64,000 nucleotides of DNA from Saprospiraceae bacterium (GCA_029263015.1 JAJCYI010000034.1:1-64000), one strand, 5' to 3'; shown: positions 19,125-29,925, numbered from the stretch's first letter. Notes: generated from the letters alone by a model not told the origin. Translations and numbers: made by a program.

Positions 19125-21662
19125 ATGAGAAATTTAATAGCCCTCACAACACTTTTATTTTTTGCCTCACCTTCTTTTGGGCAAATATTGGATCCTGTGA
19201 AATGGGAGTTTGCTTCCAAGCAAGTCAGCGATAACGAATTCGACCTGATTTTCACTGCTAAGATTGACAACGGATGGAACATTTACACTCAGTTCCTGGA
19301 AGGAGATGATGGCCCTGTCCCCACTGCTTTTTATTTTGATGAAAAAGAAAAGCATTACTCCAAAGTTGGGAAAGTTGACGAGTCGCCAGAAAATAAAGAG
19401 ACCAAACATGACAAAATATTTGACATGGAGGTCGCTAAATTTCACAAAAAAGCCACGTTCACCCAACGTGTAAAAGTGACCGATGGCAAGCCGATCACAG
19501 GCTTTCTTGAATTTATGACCTGCGACGACTCAAGGTGCTTGCCTCCTGCTGAAGTGGATTTTTCTTTTGACATAAAAATAACCGCGGGTATTGACCAAAG
19601 TACAGACGCCATTTCATCAGAAGAAAAAACGGAAGCTGCTGAAACTACCAACGCCCCACCCTCAACAGCAATCGAACCAGCCGACAATGGTATTTTGGAA
19701 CCTGTAAAATGGTCGCTTGAAGTACAGCAAGAAACAGATGGGGCATATACTTTGGCGCTAAAAGCGAATATTGATAAAGGATGGTACATCTATTCCCAGT
19801 TCATTGAAGAGGAGGATGGGCCAGAACCAACTTCTGTTGAATTTGACGAAGATCCGAACGTGGAAGTACTTGGCAAAACAGAAGAAGTAAGCGATCATAA
19901 AGTCTCTGGCTTCGACAAGGTGTTTCAAATGAATGTGACCAAGTACAAAGGGGATGTAACTTTTTTGCAAAAAATAAAAGTCGAGGATGCCGACAAACCC
20001 GTGAACGGGCTGGTCTATTTTATGACCTGCGATGATTCGAGGTGCTTGCCGCCAACGGAAGTGCCATTTAAAGTAACCCTGGCATCGTTGACTACTTTGG
20101 TCGGAGATGATGCTATTTCAGACGGCAATGGAATAGTAGTTGATAATAGTGGCGGAACACAGATCATAAAAGGACAAGAAGCTAATTGCGGTGAGGTGCA
20201 GGAAGAAAAGGACAAGAGCCTTTGGGGCACTTTTTTATTAGGTGTGATCGGAGGGCTACTGGCGTTGCTGACCCCATGTGTCTGGCCGATGATCCCACTG
20301 ACGGTCAGCTTTTTCACCAAAGGAGCAGGGAACAAAAGTAAAGGTATGTTCAACGCCTTTATGTATGGTTTTTACATCTTACTCGTTTATCTTTTGTTGA
20401 GTGCGCCATTCCATTTGCTGGATTCATTGAACCCAGATATATTGAATGAAATATCGACCAACATCTGGTTGAATATTTTCTTTTTCGTCATTTTTATTTT
20501 CTTTGCCTTTTCTTTTTTTGGATATTATGAACTGACCTTGCCAAGCAGTTGGCTCAACAAGTCAAGTTCAGCCGAAGGCATTGGTGGGGCGATCGGGGTT
20601 TTCTTTATGGCTTTGACCTTGGCCCTAGTTTCCTTTTCCTGTACTGGTCCCATCCTCGGATCCTTGTTGGCAGGTACCCTTTCATCTTCTTCTGGCGGCA
20701 ATCCAGCCACCTTGCTGACAGCGGGAATGGCAGGATTTGGATTTGCATTGGCGCTGCCTTTTGGTCTCTTTGCGGCTTTTCCAAGTTGGTTGAACTCAAT
20801 GCCAAAATCAGGAGGCTGGATGACAACGGTTAAGGTCGTATTAGGGTTCCTCGAACTGGCGCTGGCATTGAAATTCCTCTCGAATGCAGATTTAGTAAAA
20901 CACTGGGGCTTGCTTAAAATAGAGCCTTTCTTGGTATTGTGGATCATCATTTTTGTTGCACTCGGCCTTTATCTTTTCGGTAAAATACGCTTCCCGCACG
21001 ACTCCCCGATGAAAAAGATTCCTATCCCAAGGGCTATCTTGGGGATCGCTTCTTTTGCTTTCGCAATATATTTGATGACAGGTTTCAGGTATGATGATAA
21101 AGCTGGTTCACTCAAGCCTTTGACTTTATTGAGCGGCCTTGCACCTCCCGTTTGTTACAGTATGTTCTATCCATGCGATTGTCCACAGAACCTCAGTTGC
21201 TTCAAAGACTTTGAAGAAGGAATGACCTATGCCAAAAAGGTCAACAAGCCCGTGATGATTGATTTTACTGGCCATGCATGCGTGAATTGTCGAAAAATGG
21301 AAGAGACTGTTTGGCCAGAACCCTCTGTCTATAAACTGCTCGATGAAGATTTCGTACTCATCTCCCTTTATGTGGATGAAAAAATAGAACTGCCTGAAGA
21401 AGAAAAAGTAACTGTGAAGTTGAAGAGTGGAAAAACGAGAAAGTTACGCTATACGGGCCATCGCTGGCAAATATTGCAGACTGAAAATTTCAACATAAAT
21501 ACTCAACCTTACTACGTACTTTTGTCTCCTGATGGCACAGTACTGAATCATGCAGTTGCTTATACACCTGACGTCGATGAATATGCAAACTTCCTGGAAT
21601 GTGGTCTTAACCGTTTTAAAGAACTAAAAGCTGAGAATCAATTATTGGGCGACAATCAATAA
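19125..21662 (+). CDS. dsbD: Thiol:disulfide interchange protein DsbD with two N-terminal nDsbD domains
   Basis: Two nDsbD repeats (TCDDSRCLPP), CcdA-like TM core (TPCVWPMIPLTVSFF; CTGPILGSLL), thioredoxin-like C-terminus with HACVNCRKMEE. Confidence 0.9.
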   Translation: MRNLIALTTLLFFASPSFGQILDPVKWEFASKQVSDNEFDLIFTAKIDNGWNIYTQFLEGDDGPVPTAFYFDEKEKHYSKVGKVDESPENKETKHDKIFDMEVAKFHKKATFTQRVKVTDGKPITGFLEFMTCDDSRCLPPAEVDFSFDIKITAGIDQSTDAISSEEKTEAAETTNAPPSTAIEPADNGILEPVKWSLEVQQETDGAYTLALKANIDKGWYIYSQFIEEEDGPEPTSVEFDEDPNVEVLGKTEEVSDHKVSGFDKVFQMNVTKYKGDVTFLQKIKVEDADKPVNGLVYFMTCDDSRCLPPTEVPFKVTLASLTTLVGDDAISDGNGIVVDNSGGTQIIKGQEANCGEVQEEKDKSLWGTFLLGVIGGLLALLTPCVWPMIPLTVSFFTKGAGNKSKGMFNAFMYGFYILLVYLLLSAPFHLLDSLNPDILNEISTNIWLNIFFFVIFIFFAFSFFGYYELTLPSSWLNKSSSAEGIGGAIGVFFMALTLALVSFSCTGPILGSLLAGTLSSSSGGNPATLLTAGMAGFGFALALPFGLFAAFPSWLNSMPKSGGWMTTVKVVLGFLELALALKFLSNADLVKHWGLLKIEPFLVLWIIIFVALGLYLFGKIRFPHDSPMKKIPIPRAILGIASFAFAIYLMTGFRYDDKAGSLKPLTLLSGLAPPVCYSMFYPCDCPQNLSCFKDFEEGMTYAKKVNKPVMIDFTGHACVNCRKMEETVWPEPSVYKLLDEDFVLISLYVDEKIELPEEEKVTVKLKSGKTRKLRYTGHRWQILQTENFNINTQPYYVLLSPDGTVLNHAVAYTPDVDEYANFLECGLNRFKELKAENQLLGDNQ

Positions 21663-21670
21663 AATTAATC

Positions 21671-21702
21671 AAGCGCCTGAAACCTGTAGGTTTCAGGCGC
21701 TT
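21671..21702. terminator. 15-bp perfect stem-loop between dsbD and the next gene
   Basis: AAGCGCCTGAAACCT-GT-AGGTTTCAGGCGCTT. Confidence 0.7.
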
Positions 21703-21717
21703 CAAACACTTTTCAAA

Positions 21718-22182
21718 ATGAAAAATACATTTCTACTTTCTTTTTTCTTGCTATTGACAATGGGACAAGCATTTTCCCAAAGCGAAGATATTGACTGCAA
21801 TGATGCCCAGGCGATCAAGCAGTATTTTCTAAAAAATGGCTTTGAAAGTTCACCTGCCACCATCGTGAGCATTGCCGATGCAGTAGATGCAAATGGAATA
21901 ATGGATCATGCCCAATTGGTCATTCTCCACAAAGGGGCAAATGTGAACATGGTCAACGTGTTTCAGGACAATGTGAAAGCAGGAGCAAGTGAGGGCTTCA
22001 ATGCGGTGGCAATCGTGACCAAAAATGAGAACTTCTGCAACAAGGAAATAAAGCGCCTGATCTTGAACGACTTTGACAAGGACAAATACGACACCTCGGT
22101 CAATGCACATATTTGGGACAACCCAAACAGCACGGAGGATTTACTCTTTGTAAGATACAATCCTATTAAGATCAACAAGTAA
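21718..22182 (+). CDS. Secreted hypothetical protein
   Basis: N-terminal signal peptide; no recognised family. Confidence 0.55.
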   Translation: MKNTFLLSFFLLLTMGQAFSQSEDIDCNDAQAIKQYFLKNGFESSPATIVSIADAVDANGIMDHAQLVILHKGANVNMVNVFQDNVKAGASEGFNAVAIVTKNENFCNKEIKRLILNDFDKDKYDTSVNAHIWDNPNSTEDLLFVRYNPIKINK

Positions 22183-22185
22183 AGT

Positions 22186-22220
22186 AAAAAACCCGTAGCT
22201 ATTTCCAGCTACGGGTTTTT
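22186..22220. terminator. Bidirectional terminator between convergent genes
   Basis: AAAAAACCCGTAGCT-ATTTCC-AGCTACGGGTTTTT. Confidence 0.9.
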
Positions 22221-22694
22221 GTTTTCATTGATTGCTTCCCACACCAAGTTGCTTTCGAACCCTCTCCCAATGGCGTACTGAGCCAGTTTGTTTTTCCTTG
22301 CAAATTCATTCTTTTCCTTTAGTTGCTTTTCCTTTTTTTTCAAAATTTCAGACAGGACTTTTTGGTACTCCCCTTCCTCGATTTCAGTCATGGCCTTGCG
22401 CAAACAATAATCAGAGATATCACGCATTTTTAATTCTCTTTGGATGCGGATACGGCCCCAACGTTTCATGCGGAATTTGCCACGTGCAAAGCTACGGGCA
22501 TACCGTTCTTCATTCAGGAAATTTTCTTGGATAAGGTCAACCATAACCTCTTCAAGGTCATCGCCATAGATGCCAAGGTCAAGCAATTTGCTGCGGACTT
22601 CTTTGTGACAGCGGTCTTGATAAGCACAGTAGCGCTGGAGTTTTATGAGCGCGTCTGCTTTAGAAACGTATTTTTTATGCGGCGTATTTTTCAA
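22209..22694 (-). CDS. recX: Regulatory protein RecX
   Basis: LIKLQRYCAYQDRCHKEVRSKLLDLGI...FLNEERYARSFARGKFRMKRWGRIRIQRELKMRDIS. Confidence 0.9.
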   Translation of the reverse strand: MKNTPHKKYVSKADALIKLQRYCAYQDRCHKEVRSKLLDLGIYGDDLEEVMVDLIQENFLNEERYARSFARGKFRMKRWGRIRIQRELKMRDISDYCLRKAMTEIEEGEYQKVLSEILKKKEKQLKEKNEFARKNKLAQYAIGRGFESNLVWEAINENKNP

Positions 22695-22706
22695 ATGAGA
22701 TTGGCT

Positions 22707-23588
22707 TCAACAAAGGCATTCAAGGCCATTGAATTTCTGCAAAGTAATAATCTCCCAATTCTTCAAAACATCTAACACCTCTTTGTCCTTCCGTGCTGCG
22801 ATGGCAACGAGGTAGGCGTCCTGAACCAATTTCCCAAAAATAGCCTGATCGTAATATTCCATTACTTTCGGATGCAAACTCGATTGAAAAAAGCGTGCTG
22901 CATTTGACCAGTTGTCAAACCCAAGTCGTGCTTTTACACAAAGGTTTTCCAAAGTACGAACATCTTCATTGGAGGAAGTTTCAAGCACAACTACATAAGT
23001 TCGCCAAGCTGAGGAGTTCAGTATTTCCAATTCATCAAAAACATCAAGCTTGCGGCCATATAAAATGAAATTCTTGTTTGGCTTACTATCGAGTAACACC
23101 AGATCGTTGTATCTTCTTCCTGACGATGGTTGAGGAATACTGTGAATGATGGCGCGGGCGGGGTCAACGCGTTTTGCCTCTACTATTTCCGGATGGGTAG
23201 TTGGATTCAGGCGAACAGGAATTATTCCGAGGTCAAGATGAAGTTCTTCTTCCGAATTTTTGAACTGGAATCCCAGCTGGTTCCAGGCGTGGCGGGCTGT
23301 TTGCCAATTCTCCAACACGGTTGCTGCAAGTGCCATGTTTCCCCATGTGGTTTCATCAAAAGGGTTGTGTTCCACAGCTTTCAGGGAATAATGCAGGGTC
23401 GGAATCCATTCATTCCTTCCTTTGTAAATGTTACTGAGATAGGCATATGGTGCAGACCAATCGGGGGATTTCCGAACGATCAATTTGCAGAGTTTTACAG
23501 CATTATATACATCACCGCACCGATCGTACTCAACGGCTTTCCGATATAGATCCTCTATTTCATTTGCAGGCCTATGGTAATGTTGCAT
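22707..23588 (-). CDS. TPR-containing protein
   Basis: DLYRKAVEYDRCGDVYNAVKLCKLIVRKSPDWSAPYAYLSNIYKGRNEWIPTLHYSLKAVEHNP; start MQHYHRP assumed. Confidence 0.65.
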   Translation of the reverse strand: MQHYHRPANEIEDLYRKAVEYDRCGDVYNAVKLCKLIVRKSPDWSAPYAYLSNIYKGRNEWIPTLHYSLKAVEHNPFDETTWGNMALAATVLENWQTARHAWNQLGFQFKNSEEELHLDLGIIPVRLNPTTHPEIVEAKRVDPARAIIHSIPQPSSGRRYNDLVLLDSKPNKNFILYGRKLDVFDELEILNSSAWRTYVVVLETSSNEDVRTLENLCVKARLGFDNWSNAARFFQSSLHPKVMEYYDQAIFGKLVQDAYLVAIAARKDKEVLDVLKNWEIITLQKFNGLECLC

Positions 23589-23647
23589 GATTGGATTGTG
23601 TGCGTTTTCTATTTCAAAGGTAAAAAAACTTGCAGGGTAAATCAAGT

Positions 23648-24823
23648 TCACGCTACCCTTCGCCCTTTCCAATAGTAGCGTTTCTTGATGTTGCTCCAAC
23701 AACCGATAACCGTTATATATATAATGTGCATCAACTGGGAACTGAGGAAATTTTTCATCAGGTCTTTCCTGTTAAAATAGCTGGCCATTTCAGCAAGAAA
23801 AATATAATCGCTGATGGTTTTTACCAAAAACAAACTCATGAAAAGCACAGTGGCACTCCAGCCCAAAAAGGGAATTAATAGAAAGGCAAGCAAAATAGAG
23901 CAGCAATGCAAGAAGACAATCCCTAAAATGGAAGTCGTTTTCCATTCAATATAATAAGTGGATTTTGAAGCCCATCGCAGGCGTTGGGACAGAAAGGAGG
24001 ACACATTCGGTTTGGCCTCTGACAAAACCACCGCGTTTTTATTTTTTAAAAAACCAACCTGACCAGGAAAGCGGACTGCCATTTTTTGCATCAACAAAAT
24101 ATCGTCGCCACTTGCCAAATGGTCGATGCCTTCAAATCCATTAACAGCGTTGAATGCCATTCTTGTGTAGGCGAGGTTTGCGCCATTGCACATGTTGATC
24201 CATTTTAACTGAATGCCCGCGGCTGTCACGCACATCATTCCCATGAAGTCGAGGGACTGGAAGCGCTCGAACATTGATTTTTCTTGATGAAAATTGACAG
24301 GAGCGGCTATAAACTGAAATCCTTTTGTTTCAAAAAAAGAAACCAAAAGAAGAAGCCAATCGGAAGGAGATATGCAATCGGCATCGGTAGTGACGATCAA
24401 ATCAGCAGTCGATTGTACAATGGCGATTTCAATGGCCTTTTTTTTATATGAACCGACCTTACTGTTTTTAATGAAACCCGCCAATCTTAAGACCTTGAAA
24501 GAAGAATGATCTTTTGCAAATCTGCTTGCTATATTGAAAGTGTCGTCCCCCGAATGGTCGTCAACAATAATTACCTCCAGCAATTCTTTTGGATAGGATA
24601 AATTGGCAAGAGCCTGGAGGCATGGTGCAATGTTATCAGCTTCATCGCGAGCAGGCACAACCACACTCACTTTGGTTTTTGGTAAAAAGCCACTGGGGGT
24701 TTTCCATTCCGGCAGGCTGCGCCAGCCTTTAATGTACTTTATCAAAATAAAGACATAAGCTGCGGCCAAAGCAAAACTGACAACAATCAAAAATAAAAAG
24801 AACCCGCTGAGTTCCATGAACAA
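23648..24823 (-). CDS. Family 2 glycosyltransferase, membrane associated
   Basis: VSVVVPARDEADNIAPCLQALANL...EVIIVDDHSGDDT...TTDADC...QRLRWASK. Confidence 0.9.
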   Translation of the reverse strand: MFMELSGFFLFLIVVSFALAAAYVFILIKYIKGWRSLPEWKTPSGFLPKTKVSVVVPARDEADNIAPCLQALANLSYPKELLEVIIVDDHSGDDTFNIASRFAKDHSSFKVLRLAGFIKNSKVGSYKKKAIEIAIVQSTADLIVTTDADCISPSDWLLLLVSFFETKGFQFIAAPVNFHQEKSMFERFQSLDFMGMMCVTAAGIQLKWINMCNGANLAYTRMAFNAVNGFEGIDHLASGDDILLMQKMAVRFPGQVGFLKNKNAVVLSEAKPNVSSFLSQRLRWASKSTYYIEWKTTSILGIVFLHCCSILLAFLLIPFLGWSATVLFMSLFLVKTISDYIFLAEMASYFNRKDLMKNFLSSQLMHIIYITVIGCWSNIKKRYYWKGRRVA

Positions 24824-24881
24824 AAATTGTGTGAAGCGGTCTTAAAACCGCTTCTGAAAAACTGGATAGTGAATAAGTTAC

Positions 24882-27098
24882 TTATTTGATACGCCTTACA
24901 TCAGCAATGCTTTCTATTTTTAGCAGTGATTTAGTTACCACATTCAGTTGGTCGGTATTGGCAACCAAGAGACTGATATCTCCCTCAAAATAACCTTCGT
25001 CGCCGCCTTTGATGTTGAATGACCGGATATTCAGTTCCAAATCTGAGGAAATAATATTCATGATCTGCTGTATCACCCCGACACCTTCGTCCACGCCGAT
25101 TATTTTTAGTTCAGCGACAAAGGTGCTGTCTCCATTGATGACCCACTCTGCTTTCATCACCCGATAGCCATACCTTGCAAGTAGGTTGGTGGCATTGGGG
25201 CAATTAGAGCGATGTATTTTCAATCCGTCAGAAGAAGTGAGGAAAGCAAAAATGCCATCTCCCTGAACGGGGTTGCAACAGTTTGCAAGCTTGTAGTGGT
25301 ATAATTCGGCAGGTTCCCCGTTGACCAATATTTTTGTTTTGGCCGTAATTTTTGGCTTGGGGGAAGGTTGTTTCTTCTCTTCTATTTTCGGTTTTTCGAC
25401 AGGTATTTCGACCAGTTTATGATCTTTTACCTCAAATGGTTTCAAGAGGTCGTTGAGGGTTGCCTTATCAATTGCCAGCGCGAAATAGAGGTCAGCGTGC
25501 GACTTAAATTGATAATGTTTCACCAAAGCTTCCACACCTTGGTCGAAATGGTTGACTTTCAAGTTGTTGAACTTACGCTGTACGGCTTCTTTGCCAAATT
25601 CTCCTTTCTTTCTGCGCTCTTCTTTCATAGAAGAACGGATTTTAGAACGCGCTTTCCCCGTCACCACTATTTTCAGCCAACTTTCATTCGGTTTCTGTTT
25701 TTTGTCCGTAATGACTTCTACCTTATCCCCAGTGCTGAGCTTGAAACCCATTGGGACAATCTTGTTGTTGACCTTGACTGCTTTACAATGGTAACCAACA
25801 TCAGAATGAATGTGGAAGGCAAAATCAAGCGCTGTAGAACCTTTGGGCATATTGATCATGTCGCCCCTAGGTGTCACCACAAAAATTTCTTCAGCATAAA
25901 GGTTGTTCTTAAAATCGCTAATGAATTCAAGGGCATCCGACCCAGGGTTTTCCATGAGTTCCCTTACCTGGTCTAGCCATTTTTCGTAAACATCTGGTTG
26001 GCCTGAAATGCCTTTATACTTCCAGTGTGCAGCAAAACCCCGTTCAGCTATTTCATCCATTCGTTCACTGCGAATCTGTACTTCTACAAACCGTCCCTGC
26101 GGCCCAATAACAGTGGTGTGCAATGATTCATACGCATTTGATTTGGGCACGGTGACCCAGTCCTTCAGCCGCTCGGGTATGGGTTTGTAAATGTCCGTGA
26201 CAAAAGAATAGGCTGTCCAACATACTTGCTTTTCTTTTTTCTGCTCCACACCCACTACTATACGAACAGCAAACAAGTCGTAGATTTCATCAAAAGGGAC
26301 CTTTTTAGTTTTGAGCTTATTATAAATGGAAGCAACGGACTTAACGCGGCCAAAACACCTATAAGGCACGCCGATTTCATCAAGTTGTTTTTTTATGGGT
26401 TCAAGGAACTTGTTAATGTAGCGCGTCCGCTCAGTTTCAGAAGCATTGATTTGTTGGGCTATTTCACTGTAGGTATCTGGCTCAGTGATTTTTAGGCATA
26501 AGTCCTGGAATTCTGACCTAATAATATATAGGCCCAGCCGATGGGCTAAAGGAGCATAGATATAACTTGTTTCGGCTGCTATTTTTAACTGCTTATGACG
26601 GAGCATAGCACCGAGCGTGCGCATATTGTGCATCCGATCTGCCATTTTGATAAGGACGACCCTTACATCAATCACTAATGTTCCGATTACTTTACGGAAA
26701 TTCTCGGCTTGGGGGCTTTCATAGGTGTGAGAACCATCCAACTTGGTCAGGCCATCAACGATAAGCGCAACCCTTTCATCAAATGCATCCTTTATATCTC
26801 CTAATGTATATTTTGTGTCCTCTACTACATCGTGGAGCAGCGCACAGACTGCGGCAGTTGGTCCAAGGCCAATCTCTTCAATGCAAATACGGGCAACCTC
26901 AATAGGGTGGAGAACATAAGGCTCACCTGACTTCCGGCGTTGTTTGCTATGCCCATCAACTGCCAATTCATAAGCCTTTTGAATCTGAATACTATCCGCA
27001 TTATCCATTTTTTGCTGCAGGACAAGTAACAATTCCTCATATGCATGCTCGATGAGCTGCATGTCTTCTTTGGTATATGTAGTGGCAACAAGAGGCAT
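24882..27098 (-). CDS. Bifunctional (p)ppGpp synthetase/hydrolase (RelA/SpoT family)
   Basis: HD domain (LLHDVVEDT), synthetase (YESLHTTVIGPQGRFVEVQIRS), TGS, C-terminal ACT. Confidence 0.95.
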   Translation of the reverse strand: MPLVATTYTKEDMQLIEHAYEELLLVLQQKMDNADSIQIQKAYELAVDGHSKQRRKSGEPYVLHPIEVARICIEEIGLGPTAAVCALLHDVVEDTKYTLGDIKDAFDERVALIVDGLTKLDGSHTYESPQAENFRKVIGTLVIDVRVVLIKMADRMHNMRTLGAMLRHKQLKIAAETSYIYAPLAHRLGLYIIRSEFQDLCLKITEPDTYSEIAQQINASETERTRYINKFLEPIKKQLDEIGVPYRCFGRVKSVASIYNKLKTKKVPFDEIYDLFAVRIVVGVEQKKEKQVCWTAYSFVTDIYKPIPERLKDWVTVPKSNAYESLHTTVIGPQGRFVEVQIRSERMDEIAERGFAAHWKYKGISGQPDVYEKWLDQVRELMENPGSDALEFISDFKNNLYAEEIFVVTPRGDMINMPKGSTALDFAFHIHSDVGYHCKAVKVNNKIVPMGFKLSTGDKVEVITDKKQKPNESWLKIVVTGKARSKIRSSMKEERRKKGEFGKEAVQRKFNNLKVNHFDQGVEALVKHYQFKSHADLYFALAIDKATLNDLLKPFEVKDHKLVEIPVEKPKIEEKKQPSPKPKITAKTKILVNGEPAELYHYKLANCCNPVQGDGIFAFLTSSDGLKIHRSNCPNATNLLARYGYRVMKAEWVINGDSTFVAELKIIGVDEGVGVIQQIMNIISSDLELNIRSFNIKGGDEGYFEGDISLLVANTDQLNVVTKSLLKIESIADVRRIK

Positions 27099-27295
27099 GA
27101 TAAAACTAGGTAATGGTTAAAGAAACACTTTAGAGATATTTCTATTTTACAAAACTAAACAAAAACTTCTTCGGAATAACCACAGGAAACCCGGAGAAGC
27201 CATTTATGAGGACTGAAGCAAGGTTACTTGCCTTATTTTTTGCAGCAAAATTATCTGATTTTTAACCCCTGCATTTATTTTTTAAAAAAGGTGTT

Positions 27296-27303
27296 TATCT
27301 TTG
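27296..27303 (+). promoter_or_regulatory. Candidate -7 element TATCTTTG upstream of tRNA-Leu
   Basis: Matches TAnnTTTG; no convincing -33 TTG at standard spacing. Confidence 0.35.
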
Positions 27304-27353
27304 CAGCCGCTTTGACCAAAGGGTTACTGGTTTTCATTGATAATCAATCGTTT

Positions 27354-27435
27354 GCGGGTGTGGTGAAATTGGTAGACACGCTAGACTTAGGATCTAGTGC
27401 CGCGAGGCTTGGGGGTTCGAGTCCCTTCACCCGCA
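27354..27435 (+). tRNA. tRNA-Leu, anticodon TAG
   Basis: Acceptor GCGGGTG/CACCCGC, anticodon arm CTAGA-CTTAGGA-TCTAG, long variable arm, GGTTCGAGTC T-arm; CCA not encoded. Confidence 0.92.
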
Positions 27436-27525
27436 CTTTTTTGTTTTTTGTTGTTCCTCATTTGTTTTTTGTTAGTACCACTTGAAAGTATTTATCTGAA
27501 CAACAAAAAGACTCCCCTTCCCTTT

Positions 27526-27575
27526 GAGCTTGTTCGGGATTTTATTTTCGTGAAGATAAAACTCTGAACAAGCTC
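27526..27575. repeat. Stem-loop with 10-bp outer stem GAGCTTGTTC/GAACAAGCTC and inner TTTTAT/ATAAAA pairing
   Basis: Read directly, in tig leader. Confidence 0.85.
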
Positions 27576-27602
27576 TTATATTTTCATAAAAAACAAAGAC
27601 AA

Positions 27603-29048
27603 ATGCCCAACATTGTAAGAGAGGATATTAACAACCTGAATGCTGTGTTGAAAATAGTAGTCAGTAAAAATGATTATGAGGCCGCTTTTAATGATGAATT
27701 AAAAAAAATTAAGAACAAGGCCAGTATTAAAGGTTTCCGTAAGGGAAAAACCCCTATTTCATTTTTGAAAAAAATGTACGGCAAAGGATTGTTGAGTGAT
27801 TTAGTAACTGACCTTCTCCAAAAAGAATTATCCAAAGAAGTAAACGGTGAAGACTCCAATTACCTCGGCAGGCCAATTCCCACCCAAGACCACCGACCAG
27901 TTGACTTCAATGTCAACAACCTTTCTGATTATGAATTCAAATTCGAGATTGGGATAGCACCTGATTTTGAAATTAAAGGAATGGGCGGCGACCTATCCTG
28001 TGATTTGTACAAAGTACTGGTTCCTGAAGAAAAAGTAGATGAGCAGATAGATATCCTCAAAAAGCAAAAAGGGGAACGTATTGATGTCGATGACAATATC
28101 CAAGAAAACGATGTATTTACCCTCAAAGCAAAGGAGTTGGAAAATGGTACGCCAAAGGAGAATGGATGGGAAACTACTTTTTCGATAATTGGTAGCCGAC
28201 TCGAAGACGGCATGAAAGAAATGTTTCTTTCGAAAAAGAAGGACGACATTGTTCAGTTCAATATTTTCAATTTGGAAAAGGACACTGAACCTGATTATGT
28301 GAAAAAATACCTCCTCAATTTTACGGAGGCTGATATTGAAGAAGGTACGGAAACGGGAGAAGAATATGAGGCAAGCATTGAAGAAGTAAAACGTCTCGTC
28401 CCAGCAGAGTTGACACAAGAACTCTTTGACGAACTGTTGGGCAAAGATGAAATTTCCAGCGAAGAAGAGTTGAGGGAACGGATTCGTAAAAATCTCGGCG
28501 TAGCAGATGAGACAACTGCCAATACAATACTTTTCCGCGACATCAAGAATAATTTATTGGAATTGAACAAGGCAGAAATGCCTTTGCCCGATGATTACCT
28601 GAAGCGTTGGATCGAAGTCGGTTTTAGCAAAGAGTCAGATTCTATCTTAAACAATTTTGAGTATTTCGCCGACGATATGAGGTGGTCGTTGATTAAGGGC
28701 AAGCTTTACAAAAAATATGGCCTCAAGGTAGAAGAAGAAGAAATCAGGCAAGCCGCTGAAGGAAAAATAATGGGTTATTTCGGTGGGCAGTTTTATCCCG
28801 GCATGGAGGATATGGTCAAAAACCTCGTTGATAAAACCATGGAAAATAAAGAAGAGGTGGAACGCATAGCCAGCGATGTTATGAGCAATAAACTGTTCTT
28901 TGAGTTAAAAAATGAAATGACGCTGAACGAAGTTGAAACTACCGTTGAAGAACTGGAAAATAAAATGCGCGAAATCGAAACCGAAAACAAGGCCATTTCG
29001 GAAAAACTAGGTAGTGCTACTGATACCGAAATTGAGGAAGAAGAATAA
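27603..29048 (+). CDS. tig: Trigger factor
   Basis: IKGFRKGKTPISFLKKMYGKGLLSD, trigger factor N-domain; upstream of clpP-clpX. Confidence 0.92.
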   Translation: MPNIVREDINNLNAVLKIVVSKNDYEAAFNDELKKIKNKASIKGFRKGKTPISFLKKMYGKGLLSDLVTDLLQKELSKEVNGEDSNYLGRPIPTQDHRPVDFNVNNLSDYEFKFEIGIAPDFEIKGMGGDLSCDLYKVLVPEEKVDEQIDILKKQKGERIDVDDNIQENDVFTLKAKELENGTPKENGWETTFSIIGSRLEDGMKEMFLSKKKDDIVQFNIFNLEKDTEPDYVKKYLLNFTEADIEEGTETGEEYEASIEEVKRLVPAELTQELFDELLGKDEISSEEELRERIRKNLGVADETTANTILFRDIKNNLLELNKAEMPLPDDYLKRWIEVGFSKESDSILNNFEYFADDMRWSLIKGKLYKKYGLKVEEEEIRQAAEGKIMGYFGGQFYPGMEDMVKNLVDKTMENKEEVERIASDVMSNKLFFELKNEMTLNEVETTVEELENKMREIETENKAISEKLGSATDTEIEEEE

Positions 29049-29194
29049 AATCATTGCGGTTTCAACCAGAAGGTTATAAATACGTTCTTAATACGTTTCC
29101 AAATACAGAAGCTGGAGATAAGTAGGTAACTTTAAACACTAGCCCCACTGTCTTCTTTCAGATTGGCAATAGAACCATTTCAAATAAGAAAACC

Positions 29195-29908
29195 ATGTTT
29201 CACAAAGATGAATTTAAAAAGTATGCTACTCAGCACCTCGGTATGAGCAGCATGCATTTGGAAAAATATGCTGAAAAATCGATTGAAGCAGCTTATCCTA
29301 ACATTCGCTCTTTCACCCCGAATGTAATCGAGGAAAGGCCGATGAACATTGTTGGCATTGATGTCTTTTCCCGATTAATGATGGATCGAATTATCTTCCT
29401 TGGAGTACCTATCAATGACTATGTAGCGAATGTCGTACAGGCACAAATGCTTTTTCTTGACTCCACTGACAACAAACGTGATGTTCAGATGTATGTCAAT
29501 AGTCCAGGTGGTTCAGTTACGGCAGGATTGGGCATTTATGATACGATGCAATACATTTCACCGGACATCGGAACTATATGTACAGGCATCGCAGCCTCAA
29601 TGGGAGCTGTGCTACTGGCTGCTGGTACTAAGGGCAAGCGCACTGGCCTACAGCATTCTAGGGTGATGATACACCAGCCATTAGGCGGCATGCAGGGTCA
29701 AGTGACCGATATGGAGATTTCTTACCACCTCATCAAAGCGATGCAAAAAGACTTGTATGAAGTATTGGTTCACCACACTGGTCAGAAATACGAAACAATC
29801 GCTAAAGACTGTGAACGGGACAATTGGATGACGGCCAAAGAGGCCAAAAAATATGGACTGATTGATGAAGTATTAGAACGGACGAACGACAAGTCTGAAA
29901 CAAAATAA
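29195..29908 (+). CDS. clpP: ATP-dependent Clp protease proteolytic subunit
   Basis: [48 protein letters not shown]. Confidence 0.97.
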   Translation: MFHKDEFKKYATQHLGMSSMHLEKYAEKSIEAAYPNIRSFTPNVIEERPMNIVGIDVFSRLMMDRIIFLGVPINDYVANVVQAQMLFLDSTDNKRDVQMYVNSPGGSVTAGLGIYDTMQYISPDIGTICTGIAASMGAVLLAAGTKGKRTGLQHSRVMIHQPLGGMQGQVTDMEISYHLIKAMQKDLYEVLVHHTGQKYETIAKDCERDNWMTAKEAKKYGLIDEVLERTNDKSETK

Positions 29909-29925
29909 CCGTAGTTTGATGCTAA

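Noticed and set aside
23589-23702. Extended N-terminus of the TPR ORF overlapping the glycosyltransferase gene
   Set aside because: Later start MQHYHRPANEIEDLY removes the overlap and leaves the TPR intact
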